This document shows, piece by piece, positions 9,409-17,505 of a stretch of DNA of 64,000 nucleotides (position 1 is the stretch's first letter; each line of letters opens with the position of its first letter). Position numbers and translations under genes: made by a program. This DNA is from Sedimentisphaerales bacterium (GTDB taxonomy: Bacteria > Planctomycetota > Phycisphaerae > Sedimentisphaerales > SG8-4). The DNA is taken from the NCBI GenBank assembly GCA_016932895.1, contig JAFGCA010000394.1, positions 1 to 64,000 of the forward strand, in the 5' to 3' direction. The notes beneath the pieces were generated by a model. The model was not told the origin of the DNA. It ran no database searches and saw only the letters and a list, made by a program, of their open reading frames with translations.

Positions 9409-11565
9409 ATGATCAGAGATACGCTGACGAAAACGATCGAGGCAGAGCGATCCCGCCGGTCTCCCGAAGCGGGATGTGAGGTTGAGTTGAGCAGACGCCG
9501 CTTTGTCCAGCTTCTCGGCGCCGGCCTTCTCATCACGGTGACTGATGGCGTTTCTCTGGGGCAGCAGCGCAGCCGAGATGGACGGTCCATCGCTGTGGCG
9601 GCTCGGCTGCACCTCAACACCGATGGCACGTTTACCGTCATGACCGGCAAGGTCGAGGAAGGCCAGGGCGCCCGCGCGCAGCTCACCCAGGCCGCGGCGG
9701 AGGAGTTGCAGGTCTCTGCGGATCGCGTCCACCTGATCATGGCCGATACCGCACTCGTTCCCGACGACGGTATTACCGCCGGCAGCCGGACGACCCCGTA
9801 TACCGTTCCCGCCGTCCGTCGCGGAGCGGCAACGGCCCGCGAACTCCTGAAAAGTCTCGCCGCCGAGCAATGGAAGGCCGACGCCAGCACGCTGGAGGTA
9901 CGCGACGGCGCGATCACCGACGGGACCGCAAAGCGAACGATCAGCTATGCAGATCTCGCCAGAGCCGGGAACGTCGCAGAAGCGTTCAAACAGAGCGTTT
10001 CCTCCGATGTCACCGTTGTGCCGGTCGAGCAATGGGATGTGCTGGGAACTTCGGTTCCCAGGCCGAACTTGCAGGAATTGGTTACCGGAGCGCACCGCTA
10101 TCCTTCCGACATCGTTCGCCCGAATATGCTCTACGGACGACTGTTGCGTCCTGTCTCTTATGGAGCCACGCTCGAGTCCATCGATCTGGCCAGCATCAAA
10201 GGCATGGAGGATGTGGTGGTTGTCCGCGACGATCAGTTCGTGGGCTGTGCCGCACCGACATCGCTTCGCGCTGCCCAGGCGGTGGAGGTTCTGGCCAAAA
10301 CAGCCTCCTGGAAAACGGCCCCACATCCATCGAGCAAGGAGTTATTCTCCCATCTCAAGAAACATGCTCGCACCGGCGACCGGTCGCGACCCAGAACCAG
10401 GGGCTCTATCGAGAAGGGTTTCTCCGAAGCGGACAAGGTTCTCAGTGCCACCTACGAAGCGGCCTACATCCAGCATACGCCCATGGAGCCGAGGGCGGCA
10501 GTCGCAGAGTGGAAGGACGGCAAGCTCACGGTATGGGCGGGCGTGGACTGGCCCCAGCGGGCCCAACGCGATCTGGCCCGCGTTTTCGATATGCCCGGCG
10601 AGCGGATTCGCGTCATCGTGCCTGATATGGGCGGTGGATTCGGCGGCAAGCACAGCGCCGAGGCCGCAGAAGAAGCCGCTCGCCTGGCCAAGGTCGCCGG
10701 GCGCCCCGTCTCGGTACGCTGGACGCGGGCCGAAGAGTTCACCTGGGCGTATTTCCGACCGGCCGGCGTCATCGAGTGCAAGGCCGGCCTGGACACCCGC
10801 GGCAGGATCACGGCCTGGGATTTCGCGACGATAAATCCGGGTGGTGCCGCCATGGATACGCCCTACGCCATTGCTAATGCCAGTGTTGCCTCCATCAGTA
10901 CCGATGCTCCCCTGCGACAAGGCCCGTATCGATGTCTCGGCGCGACGGTCAACAACTTTGCCCGCGAGTCGTTCATGGATGAGTTGGCGGCAGCGGCCGG
11001 AACCGACCCGCTGGCCTTCAGACTCGCCCACCTCGAGAATCCGCGCCTTCGAACGGTTCTGGAAACCGCTGCCAAGAACTTCGATTGGGCCGCGAGAAGC
11101 AAAAAGATCACGCCTGAATCAGGCGTAGGGTTGGCCTGCGGAACGGAGAAGAACTCCGTTGTGGCAGCGTGCGTGGCAGTGGCTATCGACCGACGGAAGG
11201 GGCAAATCAGAGTGAACGAGGTTTGCGAAGCCTTCGAATGCGGACCCATCCAGAACCCGGCGAACCTGACATCTCAGGTGCAGGGCTGCATCGTGATGGG
11301 GCTCGGCGGGGCGCTGAGTGAAGAAATCCAATTCGAGAACGGCAAGATTCTCAACGCTGACTTCGCCGGGTATCGAGTCCCCCGGTTCAAGGACGTTCCC
11401 CAGATCGATGTCCATCTGGTCGATAACAGGGACATTCCGTCCGCCGGCGGCGGTGAAACCCCTATTATCGCCGTGGCCCCGGCCATTGGGAACGCCATCT
11501 TCGCCGCCACGGGGGTGCGGATTCGCTCCATGCCCCTACGCGGCAGGTCACTCAGGCAAACCTGA
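9409..11565 (+). CDS. Tat-exported molybdopterin-binding subunit of a molybdenum hydroxylase (IorB-like)
   Basis: A 718-residue catalytic subunit. SRRRFVQLLGAG at residues 28-39 is a classic twin-arginine signal. The aldehyde-oxidase/xanthine-dehydrogenase fold is shown by KVEEGQGARAQL, YEAAYIQHTPMEP, DMGGGFGGKHS and a C-terminal GGGETP block around residue 680, where Glu683 is the expected catalytic glutamate. Family members oxidise aldehydes or N-heteroaromatics using water and a molybdopterin cytosine dinucleotide cofactor. The substrate here cannot be read from sequence. It is six bases after the 2Fe-2S gene and followed by maturation genes, so the operon appears to supply enzyme and cofactor together. 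It is slightly shorter than typical IorB proteins. Confidence 0.9.
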   Translation: MIRDTLTKTIEAERSRRSPEAGCEVELSRRRFVQLLGAGLLITVTDGVSLGQQRSRDGRSIAVAARLHLNTDGTFTVMTGKVEEGQGARAQLTQAAAEELQVSADRVHLIMADTALVPDDGITAGSRTTPYTVPAVRRGAATARELLKSLAAEQWKADASTLEVRDGAITDGTAKRTISYADLARAGNVAEAFKQSVSSDVTVVPVEQWDVLGTSVPRPNLQELVTGAHRYPSDIVRPNMLYGRLLRPVSYGATLESIDLASIKGMEDVVVVRDDQFVGCAAPTSLRAAQAVEVLAKTASWKTAPHPSSKELFSHLKKHARTGDRSRPRTRGSIEKGFSEADKVLSATYEAAYIQHTPMEPRAAVAEWKDGKLTVWAGVDWPQRAQRDLARVFDMPGERIRVIVPDMGGGFGGKHSAEAAEEAARLAKVAGRPVSVRWTRAEEFTWAYFRPAGVIECKAGLDTRGRITAWDFATINPGGAAMDTPYAIANASVASISTDAPLRQGPYRCLGATVNNFARESFMDELAAAAGTDPLAFRLAHLENPRLRTVLETAAKNFDWAARSKKITPESGVGLACGTEKNSVVAACVAVAIDRRKGQIRVNEVCEAFECGPIQNPANLTSQVQGCIVMGLGGALSEEIQFENGKILNADFAGYRVPRFKDVPQIDVHLVDNRDIPSAGGGETPIIAVAPAIGNAIFAATGVRIRSMPLRGRSLRQT

Positions 11566-11599
11566 TCTATCCGAGACCTTTGCGGTTCTCTGTCGAGCT

Positions 11600-12679
11600 A
11601 TGGATAACCTTGAGACATTCCAGAAAGCGGCCACGCTACTCCGGAGCGGTGAGCACGTCGCCGTCGTAACAGTCGTCAGTGCAATCGGTTCGACACCAGG
11701 CAAAGCCGGCTACAAAATGCTCGTCTGGGACCACGGTGAACAGACGTTTGGCACTGTGGGAGGCGGCCTGGTTGAAGCCGAGATGATCGAACAGGCGGCG
11801 CGCATGCTTTCGAGGCCGGGTAGCAGGACGTTCCGATTCGACCTGGGTGATGCGACCGACGATGAGAAGGGCATCTGTGGTGGTGCCGTAGAGCTGCTCG
11901 TCGAGACATTCGACGAAGAGGCGTTGCCCTTGTTTCATGATGTTGTCGAAGCTGCCGACTGTGACGAACCAGCGGTGCTGCTATCGATAATATCCCCGGA
12001 GGCCCCTCCGCGCAAGATGCTTATCCGAGAGGCAGCTCTGTCGGCGACGATTGACGCCGAGTTTTCATCTGAGATCGTCTCAGCCATGAAGGCGGCGGTC
12101 GCCGGAGCCGTTGCCCTGAGAGTGTCAACCGGTGACAGCCAGGCGTTTGTCGAAAGGGTAGTGCGGCGACCGACTGTGGTCCTCTTCGGCGCCGGACACC
12201 TGTCGTACCACATCGCACGACACGCCAAGGCGGTGGATTTTAGAGTGACGGTCTATGATGACAGAGGCGAATACACCAACGCCGAACGTTTTCCCGAGGC
12301 CGACGAGATCATCGTCGCGGATTTCGGGTGTGTGCTGGACAACGTCCGGATCGATCAACACTCGCATCTCGTGATCGTCACGCGCGGGCACGAGTATGAC
12401 GAAATTGTCCTGGAACAGGTTCTCCGGACCGATGCGAAGTACATCGGCATGATCGGGAGCCGGCGCAAGACACAGACCATCATGGACCGACTCAGGCAAC
12501 GAGGCGTCGGCGCCGAGTCGCTCACGCGCGTCTTCTCTCCCATCGGGCTTCACATTGGCGCCGTCACACCGGAAGAAATCGCCTTGAGTATCGTCTGTGA
12601 ACTGGTGAAGGTCCGGCGGTTAGGGCCGGCACCTGGGATCGGCCATCTGGCTCTGTCGCGGTCCGGGAGCAACACATGA
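11600..12679 (+). CDS. xdhC: XdhC/CoxI-family molybdenum hydroxylase maturation factor
   Basis: A 359-residue protein from ATG 11600; the frame is open further upstream but overlaps the previous gene. The N-terminal domain has VTVVSAIGSTPGKAGYKMLV and a VGGGLVEAEM block, typical of XdhC/CoxI. The C-terminal domain is a Rossmann fold with LFGAGHLSYHIARHAK (near residue 194) and YIGMIGSRRK. XdhC proteins bind the molybdenum cofactor, help its sulfuration and insert it into the apo-hydroxylase. Its place right after the catalytic subunit fits that role. The last four bases overlap the next start (ATGA), so translation is probably coupled. Confidence 0.9.
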   Translation: MDNLETFQKAATLLRSGEHVAVVTVVSAIGSTPGKAGYKMLVWDHGEQTFGTVGGGLVEAEMIEQAARMLSRPGSRTFRFDLGDATDDEKGICGGAVELLVETFDEEALPLFHDVVEAADCDEPAVLLSIISPEAPPRKMLIREAALSATIDAEFSSEIVSAMKAAVAGAVALRVSTGDSQAFVERVVRRPTVVLFGAGHLSYHIARHAKAVDFRVTVYDDRGEYTNAERFPEADEIIVADFGCVLDNVRIDQHSHLVIVTRGHEYDEIVLEQVLRTDAKYIGMIGSRRKTQTIMDRLRQRGVGAESLTRVFSPIGLHIGAVTPEEIALSIVCELVKVRRLGPAPGIGHLALSRSGSNT

Positions 12680-13299
12680 TAAACGCAATCGTCTTGGCCG
12701 CCGGTGAGTCAAAGAGAATGGGAGAGCCCAAGCCTCTGCTTCGTTTTCGCGACAGAACGTTTCTCGAACAGATCGTCGGCATCCTGCAAAGTTCCCGAGC
12801 GGACGGGGTCACGGTGGTCCTGGGGGCCCAGGCGGAGACAATTGCCGGGGCGGTGAATCTCGCAGACGCCGACGTGGTCGTCAACAGGGACTACCGCAAG
12901 GGACAACTATCGTCCCTCGTTGCCGGGCTCACGCATGTTCCGCGGGAGACGGAGGCCATTCTGCTCTGTCTGGTGGACCACCCTTTCATCACAGTCGAAA
13001 TCGTCGATCGGTTGGTGGACGAGTTCAGAAGAACAGACGCTGCCATTGTGGTTCCCACCTTCGACCACAGACGCGGACACCCGACTTTGTTCTCTCGCTC
13101 GATGTTTGATGAGCTTATCAGCGCCCCTGTGGAGAAGGGAGCCCGGCACGTCGTATACACGAACGAAGACAAAGTCCTTGAAGTGGCCGTCTCGGATAGT
13201 ACCATTCTGGCGGGCATCAATACGCCGGATGATTATACGTCACATCTCGGCACGGACCCACAGGAGCCGCCCGCTTGGCAGGCTTGCGAGGAAACATGA
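12676..13299 (+). CDS. MocA/MobA-like molybdenum cofactor nucleotidyltransferase
   Basis: A 207-residue NTP transferase. The N-terminal LAAGESKRMGEPKPLL is the nucleotide-binding signature of MobA/MocA/IspD-like transferases. LVDHPFIT follows as the metal-binding region, and HRRGHPTLFS is typical of MocA. MocA adds CMP to molybdopterin to give the cytosine dinucleotide form used by xanthine-oxidase-family enzymes, which fits the adjacent hydroxylase; a GMP-adding MobA is less likely here. ATGA overlaps join it to xdhC upstream and moeA downstream. Confidence 0.85.
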   Translation: MINAIVLAAGESKRMGEPKPLLRFRDRTFLEQIVGILQSSRADGVTVVLGAQAETIAGAVNLADADVVVNRDYRKGQLSSLVAGLTHVPRETEAILLCLVDHPFITVEIVDRLVDEFRRTDAAIVVPTFDHRRGHPTLFSRSMFDELISAPVEKGARHVVYTNEDKVLEVAVSDSTILAGINTPDDYTSHLGTDPQEPPAWQACEET

Positions 13300-14471
13300 T
13301 CGCATTGAAGGAAGCGCTGCAAATCGTTTTGAGTTCCGCTCGGGCGCTCGATCGGGAACGCGTCAAGATGCGCGAGTCTCTCGGTCGCGTATTGGCCGAG
13401 GATGTGGCATCCGATATGGACATGCCGCCTTTTGAAAAATCGCTGGTCGATGGCTACGCCTGCCGTCGAGCCGACCTCGCTGGTGAGCTTGAGGTGATGG
13501 AGACGATACAGGCCGGCGCGCCGCCCACGAAGGCCATCGGGCCCGGCCGGTGCGCCAAGATCATGACCGGGGCCGCGGTTCCAAACGGAGCGGACTGCGT
13601 GGTCATGATCGAGCAGACCGAGAAAGTCGGCACGCGGTCGATTCGACTCACAAACCAGCAAACGCGTGACAACATCGCCCACAAGGCAGCGGACGTCAAG
13701 ACGGGACAAGTGGTCTTGCACGTCGGCAGTCTCATCGCCCCGCAGCACATCGCGGTCCTTGCCTCTGTTGGCTGCACGAGGCCGCTGGTGGCGAAGAGGC
13801 CCAGGGTGGGGCTCATCGCCGGTGGCGACGAGTTGGCTGAGCCCTCTGCCAGGCCGGGGCCGTCGCAGATACGAAACAGCAACAGTTTTCAGCTTGCCGC
13901 CCAGCTTACGGCCGTCGGCGCGACCGTTCGCGACTATGGTGTGGTCAAAGACGTTGCCGCTGAGATTGACCTTGTGCTAAAGACCGCCATGAGCGAAAAC
14001 GACGTCATTTTGTTCTCCGGCGGGGTTTCGGTCGGCGATTATGATTTCGTGCCGTCGGTACTTCGCCAAAATGATGTGGAATTGCTCTTCGATAAGATTG
14101 CGGTCAAACCTGGCAAACCGACTGTTTTCGGCATGTCAGAGAAGGTGTTCTGTTTTGGCCTCCCGGGCAATCCGGTGTCAACATTCGTGACATTTGAACT
14201 TCTCGTCAAGCCCTTCCTCTACCAATTGATGGGGCATCGCTACTCGCCCAGATGCGTTCAGATGTGTTTGGACGAATCCGTGATGAGAAAAGACACGGAA
14301 AGGCAAGGCTGGATTCCCGTGGAAATAGCGGGCGCAGCCTCCGTCCGGCCCGTGGAGTATCGCGGCTCGGCTCATATCCTGGCGCTTTGTCAGGCTCACG
14401 GACTGATTGCCATGGATGTCGACGTTGCGAGCTTGGAAAAGGGAAGCCATGTATCTGTCAGGTTGCTTTGA
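13296..14471 (+). CDS. moeA: Molybdopterin molybdotransferase MoeA
   Basis: A 391-residue MoeA. The ATG at 13296 overlaps the preceding stop as ATGA; a TTG seven codons earlier is less likely. Conserved blocks are MPPFEKSLVDGYA, IMTGAAVPNGADCVVMIEQ, SGGVSVGDYDFV and GLPGNPVSTFVTFELLVKPFL. MoeA ligates molybdate to adenylylated molybdopterin, the step after MogA. It is cytoplasmic. The length is normal for the family, about 390-410 residues. It is followed after 21 bases by moaA. Confidence 0.95.
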   Translation: MIALKEALQIVLSSARALDRERVKMRESLGRVLAEDVASDMDMPPFEKSLVDGYACRRADLAGELEVMETIQAGAPPTKAIGPGRCAKIMTGAAVPNGADCVVMIEQTEKVGTRSIRLTNQQTRDNIAHKAADVKTGQVVLHVGSLIAPQHIAVLASVGCTRPLVAKRPRVGLIAGGDELAEPSARPGPSQIRNSNSFQLAAQLTAVGATVRDYGVVKDVAAEIDLVLKTAMSENDVILFSGGVSVGDYDFVPSVLRQNDVELLFDKIAVKPGKPTVFGMSEKVFCFGLPGNPVSTFVTFELLVKPFLYQLMGHRYSPRCVQMCLDESVMRKDTERQGWIPVEIAGAASVRPVEYRGSAHILALCQAHGLIAMDVDVASLEKGSHVSVRLL

Positions 14472-14492
14472 ACGAGGGCGGACTTCAGGATA

Positions 14493-15455
14493 ATGTCTGG
14501 TACAACGGTCAATTACTTGCGGGTCTCAATCACCGACAGGTGCAATCTGCGCTGTGTCTACTGCAACCCCCTCGGCCAGGACGGATTCGTGGCCGACCGC
14601 GAAATGCTCCGCTTCCCTGAGATCCATCGTGTAGTGAGGCTTTGTACAGAGTGCGGCATCACACGAGTGCGCCTCACCGGGGGCGAACCATTGGTGCGGG
14701 AAAACGTCATCGATCTGGTCCGCAGGCTCTCCGAAATCTCTGAGATTGAGGATTTGTCTCTGACGACCAACGGGATACTACTCGAGCAAATGGCGGGCGA
14801 GCTCAAAAACGCCGGCCTCAAGCGCATCAATGTCAGCCTGGATGCGGTAGGAGACGCATGCTACAGGGAGATGACCGGTTCTGACATGCTGCCCCGGGTG
14901 ATGAGGGGAATGGACAAAGCCATGGAGGTTGGCCTGAATCCTGTGCGGATCAATTGCGTTGTGCTAAGAGGGATGAACCTCGCCCAGGTCGCCAGCCTTG
15001 CAGATATCAGTGTCCGTCGTCCCGTATCGGTGCGTTTCATTGAGTACTACTGCGCAGGCGGCTCGGCAGGGCCGGGGCATTGGTATGTGCCGAATCGTGA
15101 GGTTCGTGGGCTGATCGAGTCTCGCTTCGGGCCTCTTGTGCCTGTTGTCGTAGCCAACGCAAGCGGACCGGCCGTGTATTTTCGTCCGTCCGGTGCCGTG
15201 GGAACCATTGGCTTCATCAGCGGCCGCTCTTCCACGTTCTGTCACCGGTGCACCCGTCTGCGGTTGACCAGCGACGGGAAGTTTCGCCCCTGTCTGCACT
15301 CGGCCCAGTGTTACGACGTGAAGAGACTCCTGAGAGGAGGCGCCGGCGACGATGTCCTGTTGGATCTGATTGGCCGGATCATTCGATCGAAGGAACGATA
15401 CGCAGTATCCGGGCCACCCGTGCGCGATTTCTCTATGCAACGCATCGGAGGGTAA
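14493..15455 (+). CDS. moaA: GTP 3',8-cyclase MoaA (radical SAM)
   Basis: A 320-residue radical SAM enzyme. Cys17, Cys21 and Cys24 (DRCNLRCVYC) hold the SAM-binding 4Fe-4S cluster, and RLTGGEPLV is the glycine-rich SAM motif. A C-terminal set Cys250, Cys253 and Cys267 (CHRC...C) holds the second cluster that binds GTP, which separates MoaA from other radical SAM proteins. It does not end in a typical GG tail: the protein ends in RIGG after RDFSMQ, close to that form. It performs the first step of molybdopterin synthesis, together with MoaC encoded seven bases downstream. Confidence 0.95.
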   Translation: MSGTTVNYLRVSITDRCNLRCVYCNPLGQDGFVADREMLRFPEIHRVVRLCTECGITRVRLTGGEPLVRENVIDLVRRLSEISEIEDLSLTTNGILLEQMAGELKNAGLKRINVSLDAVGDACYREMTGSDMLPRVMRGMDKAMEVGLNPVRINCVVLRGMNLAQVASLADISVRRPVSVRFIEYYCAGGSAGPGHWYVPNREVRGLIESRFGPLVPVVVANASGPAVYFRPSGAVGTIGFISGRSSTFCHRCTRLRLTSDGKFRPCLHSAQCYDVKRLLRGGAGDDVLLDLIGRIIRSKERYAVSGPPVRDFSMQRIGG

Positions 15456-15462
15456 CAGCGCG

Positions 15463-15918
15463 ATGAAGGACTCCGGAGGTATGATCGACATCAGCGGCAA
15501 GAGCATCACAGTGCGCATCGCAACGGCGCGCGGGGCGGTTCGGCTGAGCTGCAAGGCCTTCGACGTCCTCCAACAGGGCGCATGTCAGAAGGGGGACGTT
15601 CTGGTCACCGCGCGCATTGCGGCGATCCAGGCCGTGAAATCGACGTCGACCATCATCCCAATGTGTCACCCGGTAGGTCTCGAGAGCGTGGACGTGAGTT
15701 TTGACCTTGACGAAACCGTTCCTCGCGTGGTCGTGACAGTTACGGTCCGCTCCTGCGGCAAGACCGGTGTTGAGATGGAGGCGCTGTGCGGCGTGTCGGC
15801 GGCATGTTTGACCGTCTACGACATGCTTAAGTATACCGGGCAGGACATGACGATAGAACAGATCAGGTTGATGGAAAAGTCAGGGGGGCGAAGTGGCCAC
15901 TACAAGCGGTCGGATTAA
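15463..15918 (+). CDS. moaC: Cyclic pyranopterin monophosphate synthase MoaC
   Basis: A 151-residue MoaC, starting at ATG 15463 with GGAGG upstream; an alternative ATG follows at codon 7 (after GGAGGT), leaving MIDISGKSITVR, which is the usual MoaC beginning. The family signature STIIPMCHP (Cys68, His69) and KTGVEMEAL are present. It converts the MoaA product to cyclic pyranopterin monophosphate. It overlaps the next gene by 26 bases. The partner genes moaD, moaE and moeB are not in the window. Confidence 0.95.
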   Translation: MKDSGGMIDISGKSITVRIATARGAVRLSCKAFDVLQQGACQKGDVLVTARIAAIQAVKSTSTIIPMCHPVGLESVDVSFDLDETVPRVVVTVTVRSCGKTGVEMEALCGVSAACLTVYDMLKYTGQDMTIEQIRLMEKSGGRSGHYKRSD

Positions 15919-16342
15919 GGCCATATCCATTTCGGCGCAGAAGGGCACACCCAAGACCAACGTGCCACAGGCCAACCTGAAAGAAGACTTCGGTGTTGTG
16001 GGCGACGCCCATGCCGGAAGCGGGCACCGACAGGTGAGTCTGCTCGCGTTCGAGTCAATCGAGAAGGTGCGCCGCCGCGCGGTGGAGATCTCACCGGGCG
16101 ATTTCGCCGAGAACCTTACGGTTGAAGGTCTTGACCTGTCGGCGTTGCGCGTAGGCACCAAGCTGATGGTCGGAGACGGCGCGGAACTCGAAGTGACACA
16201 GCGGGGTAAGCAGTGCCATGGACGCTGTGCCATCTTTGAACGGTTGGGCGACTGTGTCATGCCCCGAGAGGGTATCTTCGCGCGGGTGAGGTGTTCGGGA
16301 CGCATCAAAGTGGAAGACGTTATCGAGGTGATCGATGATTAA
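15893..16342 (+). CDS. MOSC domain protein
   Basis: A 149-residue stand-alone MOSC domain with a GTG start that overlaps moaC by 26 bases. It has the MOSC pattern GVVGDAHAG, then QVSLLAFES, GDFAENLTVEG and a Cys in GKQCHGRCAIF that matches the conserved MOSC cysteine. MOSC proteins bind molybdenum cofactor or carry activated sulfur. Small MOSC proteins are often next to, or fused to, MoaB/MogA, as here. It could help sulfurate the cofactor of the hydroxylase; that is inference. Confidence 0.88.
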   Translation: MATTSGRIKAISISAQKGTPKTNVPQANLKEDFGVVGDAHAGSGHRQVSLLAFESIEKVRRRAVEISPGDFAENLTVEGLDLSALRVGTKLMVGDGAELEVTQRGKQCHGRCAIFERLGDCVMPREGIFARVRCSGRIKVEDVIEVIDD

Positions 16343-16811
16343 GGCGGCCATACTGACGGTGAGCGATCGTTGCGCCAACGAGCAGCAGGAAGACCATAGC
16401 GCGCCGGCGGTCGAGGAGATCCTGTCCCGGAACGGGTTTGACGTCGGCGCCAGAAGTCTTGTACCGGACGAGCAGGACGTCATCGCGAGAGAACTTGTGT
16501 CTTTCTGTGATGGCGGTGCGTGCGACGTGGTGTTCACCACGGGCGGCACGGGATTGGGGCCGCGCGACGTCACTCCCGAAGCAACATCATCCGTCTGTGA
16601 GAGGCTTGTGCCTGGCTTGGTCGAGTTGATGCGCGCTGAAAGTCTGAAGAAGACACGAAACGCGGTCCTGTCACGAGCGGTTGCCGGCCTGCGCGGGAAT
16701 ACCTTAATCATCAATCTTCCGGGCAGTCCGAAGGCGGTGCGCGAATGCGTGGAAATACTGCTCGACATTCTGCCTCACGCCGTCGAGATGATACACGGCG
16801 GCGGACACTGA
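16335..16811 (+). CDS. mogA: Molybdopterin adenylyltransferase (MogA/MoaB family)
   Basis: A 158-residue MoCF-domain protein. TVSDRCA at the start, FTTGGTGLGPRDVTPEA in the middle and NLPGSPKAVRE near the end are diagnostic. The Asp in TPEAT and the GTGL loop bind molybdopterin. It adenylylates molybdopterin before MoeA inserts molybdate. MogA and MoaB cannot be separated by sequence alone here. It overlaps the MOSC gene by 8 bases. Confidence 0.92.
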   Translation: MIKAAILTVSDRCANEQQEDHSAPAVEEILSRNGFDVGARSLVPDEQDVIARELVSFCDGGACDVVFTTGGTGLGPRDVTPEATSSVCERLVPGLVELMRAESLKKTRNAVLSRAVAGLRGNTLIINLPGSPKAVRECVEILLDILPHAVEMIHGGGH

Positions 16812-16825
16812 CGAAGGGGAATGCA

Positions 16826-17347
16826 ATGATTCTGCTGAAGCTGTTTCTGGTTTTTTTCAAAGTCGGTCTCTTCGCCATTGGAGGGGCGTACTCGTTTCTG
16901 CCACTGGTCGAGCAGGAGGTCGTCCAGGGCCAAAGGTGGATGAGCAAGTCGGAGTTTCTGGAAGTGACCGGGATGGTAGAAATCTTTCCGGGGGCCATCT
17001 CGATCAAGTTCGCGACGTACACAGGCTATCAGGTGGCCGGCATCCCGGGAGCGATCATAGCCAACATCGCCAATCTACTGCCTCCGGTGTTGTTCATTAT
17101 GATGGCTTCGCTGGTTTACTCCAGGTACCGCGATGCGCCGCGGGTCGGTGCAGCCCTGCAAATGGTTCGCTACGCCGTGTTTGCGATGATCGTCGCGATT
17201 GCGATCCGATTGGTGGACAAAGGCCACTTGCTCGAGCCCAAGGTGTTGCTCGTCGTGGCCGTTTCTTTTCTGCTCTTGACTTTGACAAAAACGCATCCCG
17301 CGCTCGTCATCATTGGAGCAGCCGTCTTTGGTGGAATGGTCAAGTAG
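16826..17347 (+). CDS. Single-domain chromate/oxyanion transporter (CHR family)
   Basis: A 173-residue membrane protein from ATG 16826 behind AAGGGGA. It has about five hydrophobic segments and one CHR domain. FKVGLFAIGGAYSFLPL and the loop FPGAISIKFATYTGYQVAGIPG match the conserved CHR core. CHR proteins move oxyanions such as chromate. Short ones usually come as neighbouring pairs of opposite orientation in the membrane; no partner follows here. It is the last gene of the molybdenum cofactor operon, 14 bases after mogA, so an anion related to molybdate could be its substrate. That is a guess from position. Confidence 0.82.
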   Translation: MILLKLFLVFFKVGLFAIGGAYSFLPLVEQEVVQGQRWMSKSEFLEVTGMVEIFPGAISIKFATYTGYQVAGIPGAIIANIANLLPPVLFIMMASLVYSRYRDAPRVGAALQMVRYAVFAMIVAIAIRLVDKGHLLEPKVLLVVAVSFLLLTLTKTHPALVIIGAAVFGGMVK

Positions 17348-17505
17348 TCAACCGCGTTCGCGGCACCTGGTATGAGAAGGTCTGCAATTCGTTGAGTTTG
17401 GCGGTTTGGCTCTTCGTTGGCGCGCAGGCGATCCTGGCAGGCGTTCGGGAAAGAGATGATCGGGTTGCAACGCTGACTCCACAGAAGAGGACAGGAGAAC
17501 CGAAG

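Noticed and set aside
8557..10326. 589-residue minus-strand frame
   Set aside because: Antisense of the 2Fe-2S and Mo-subunit genes, which carry all cluster ligands; no domain is seen on the minus strand.
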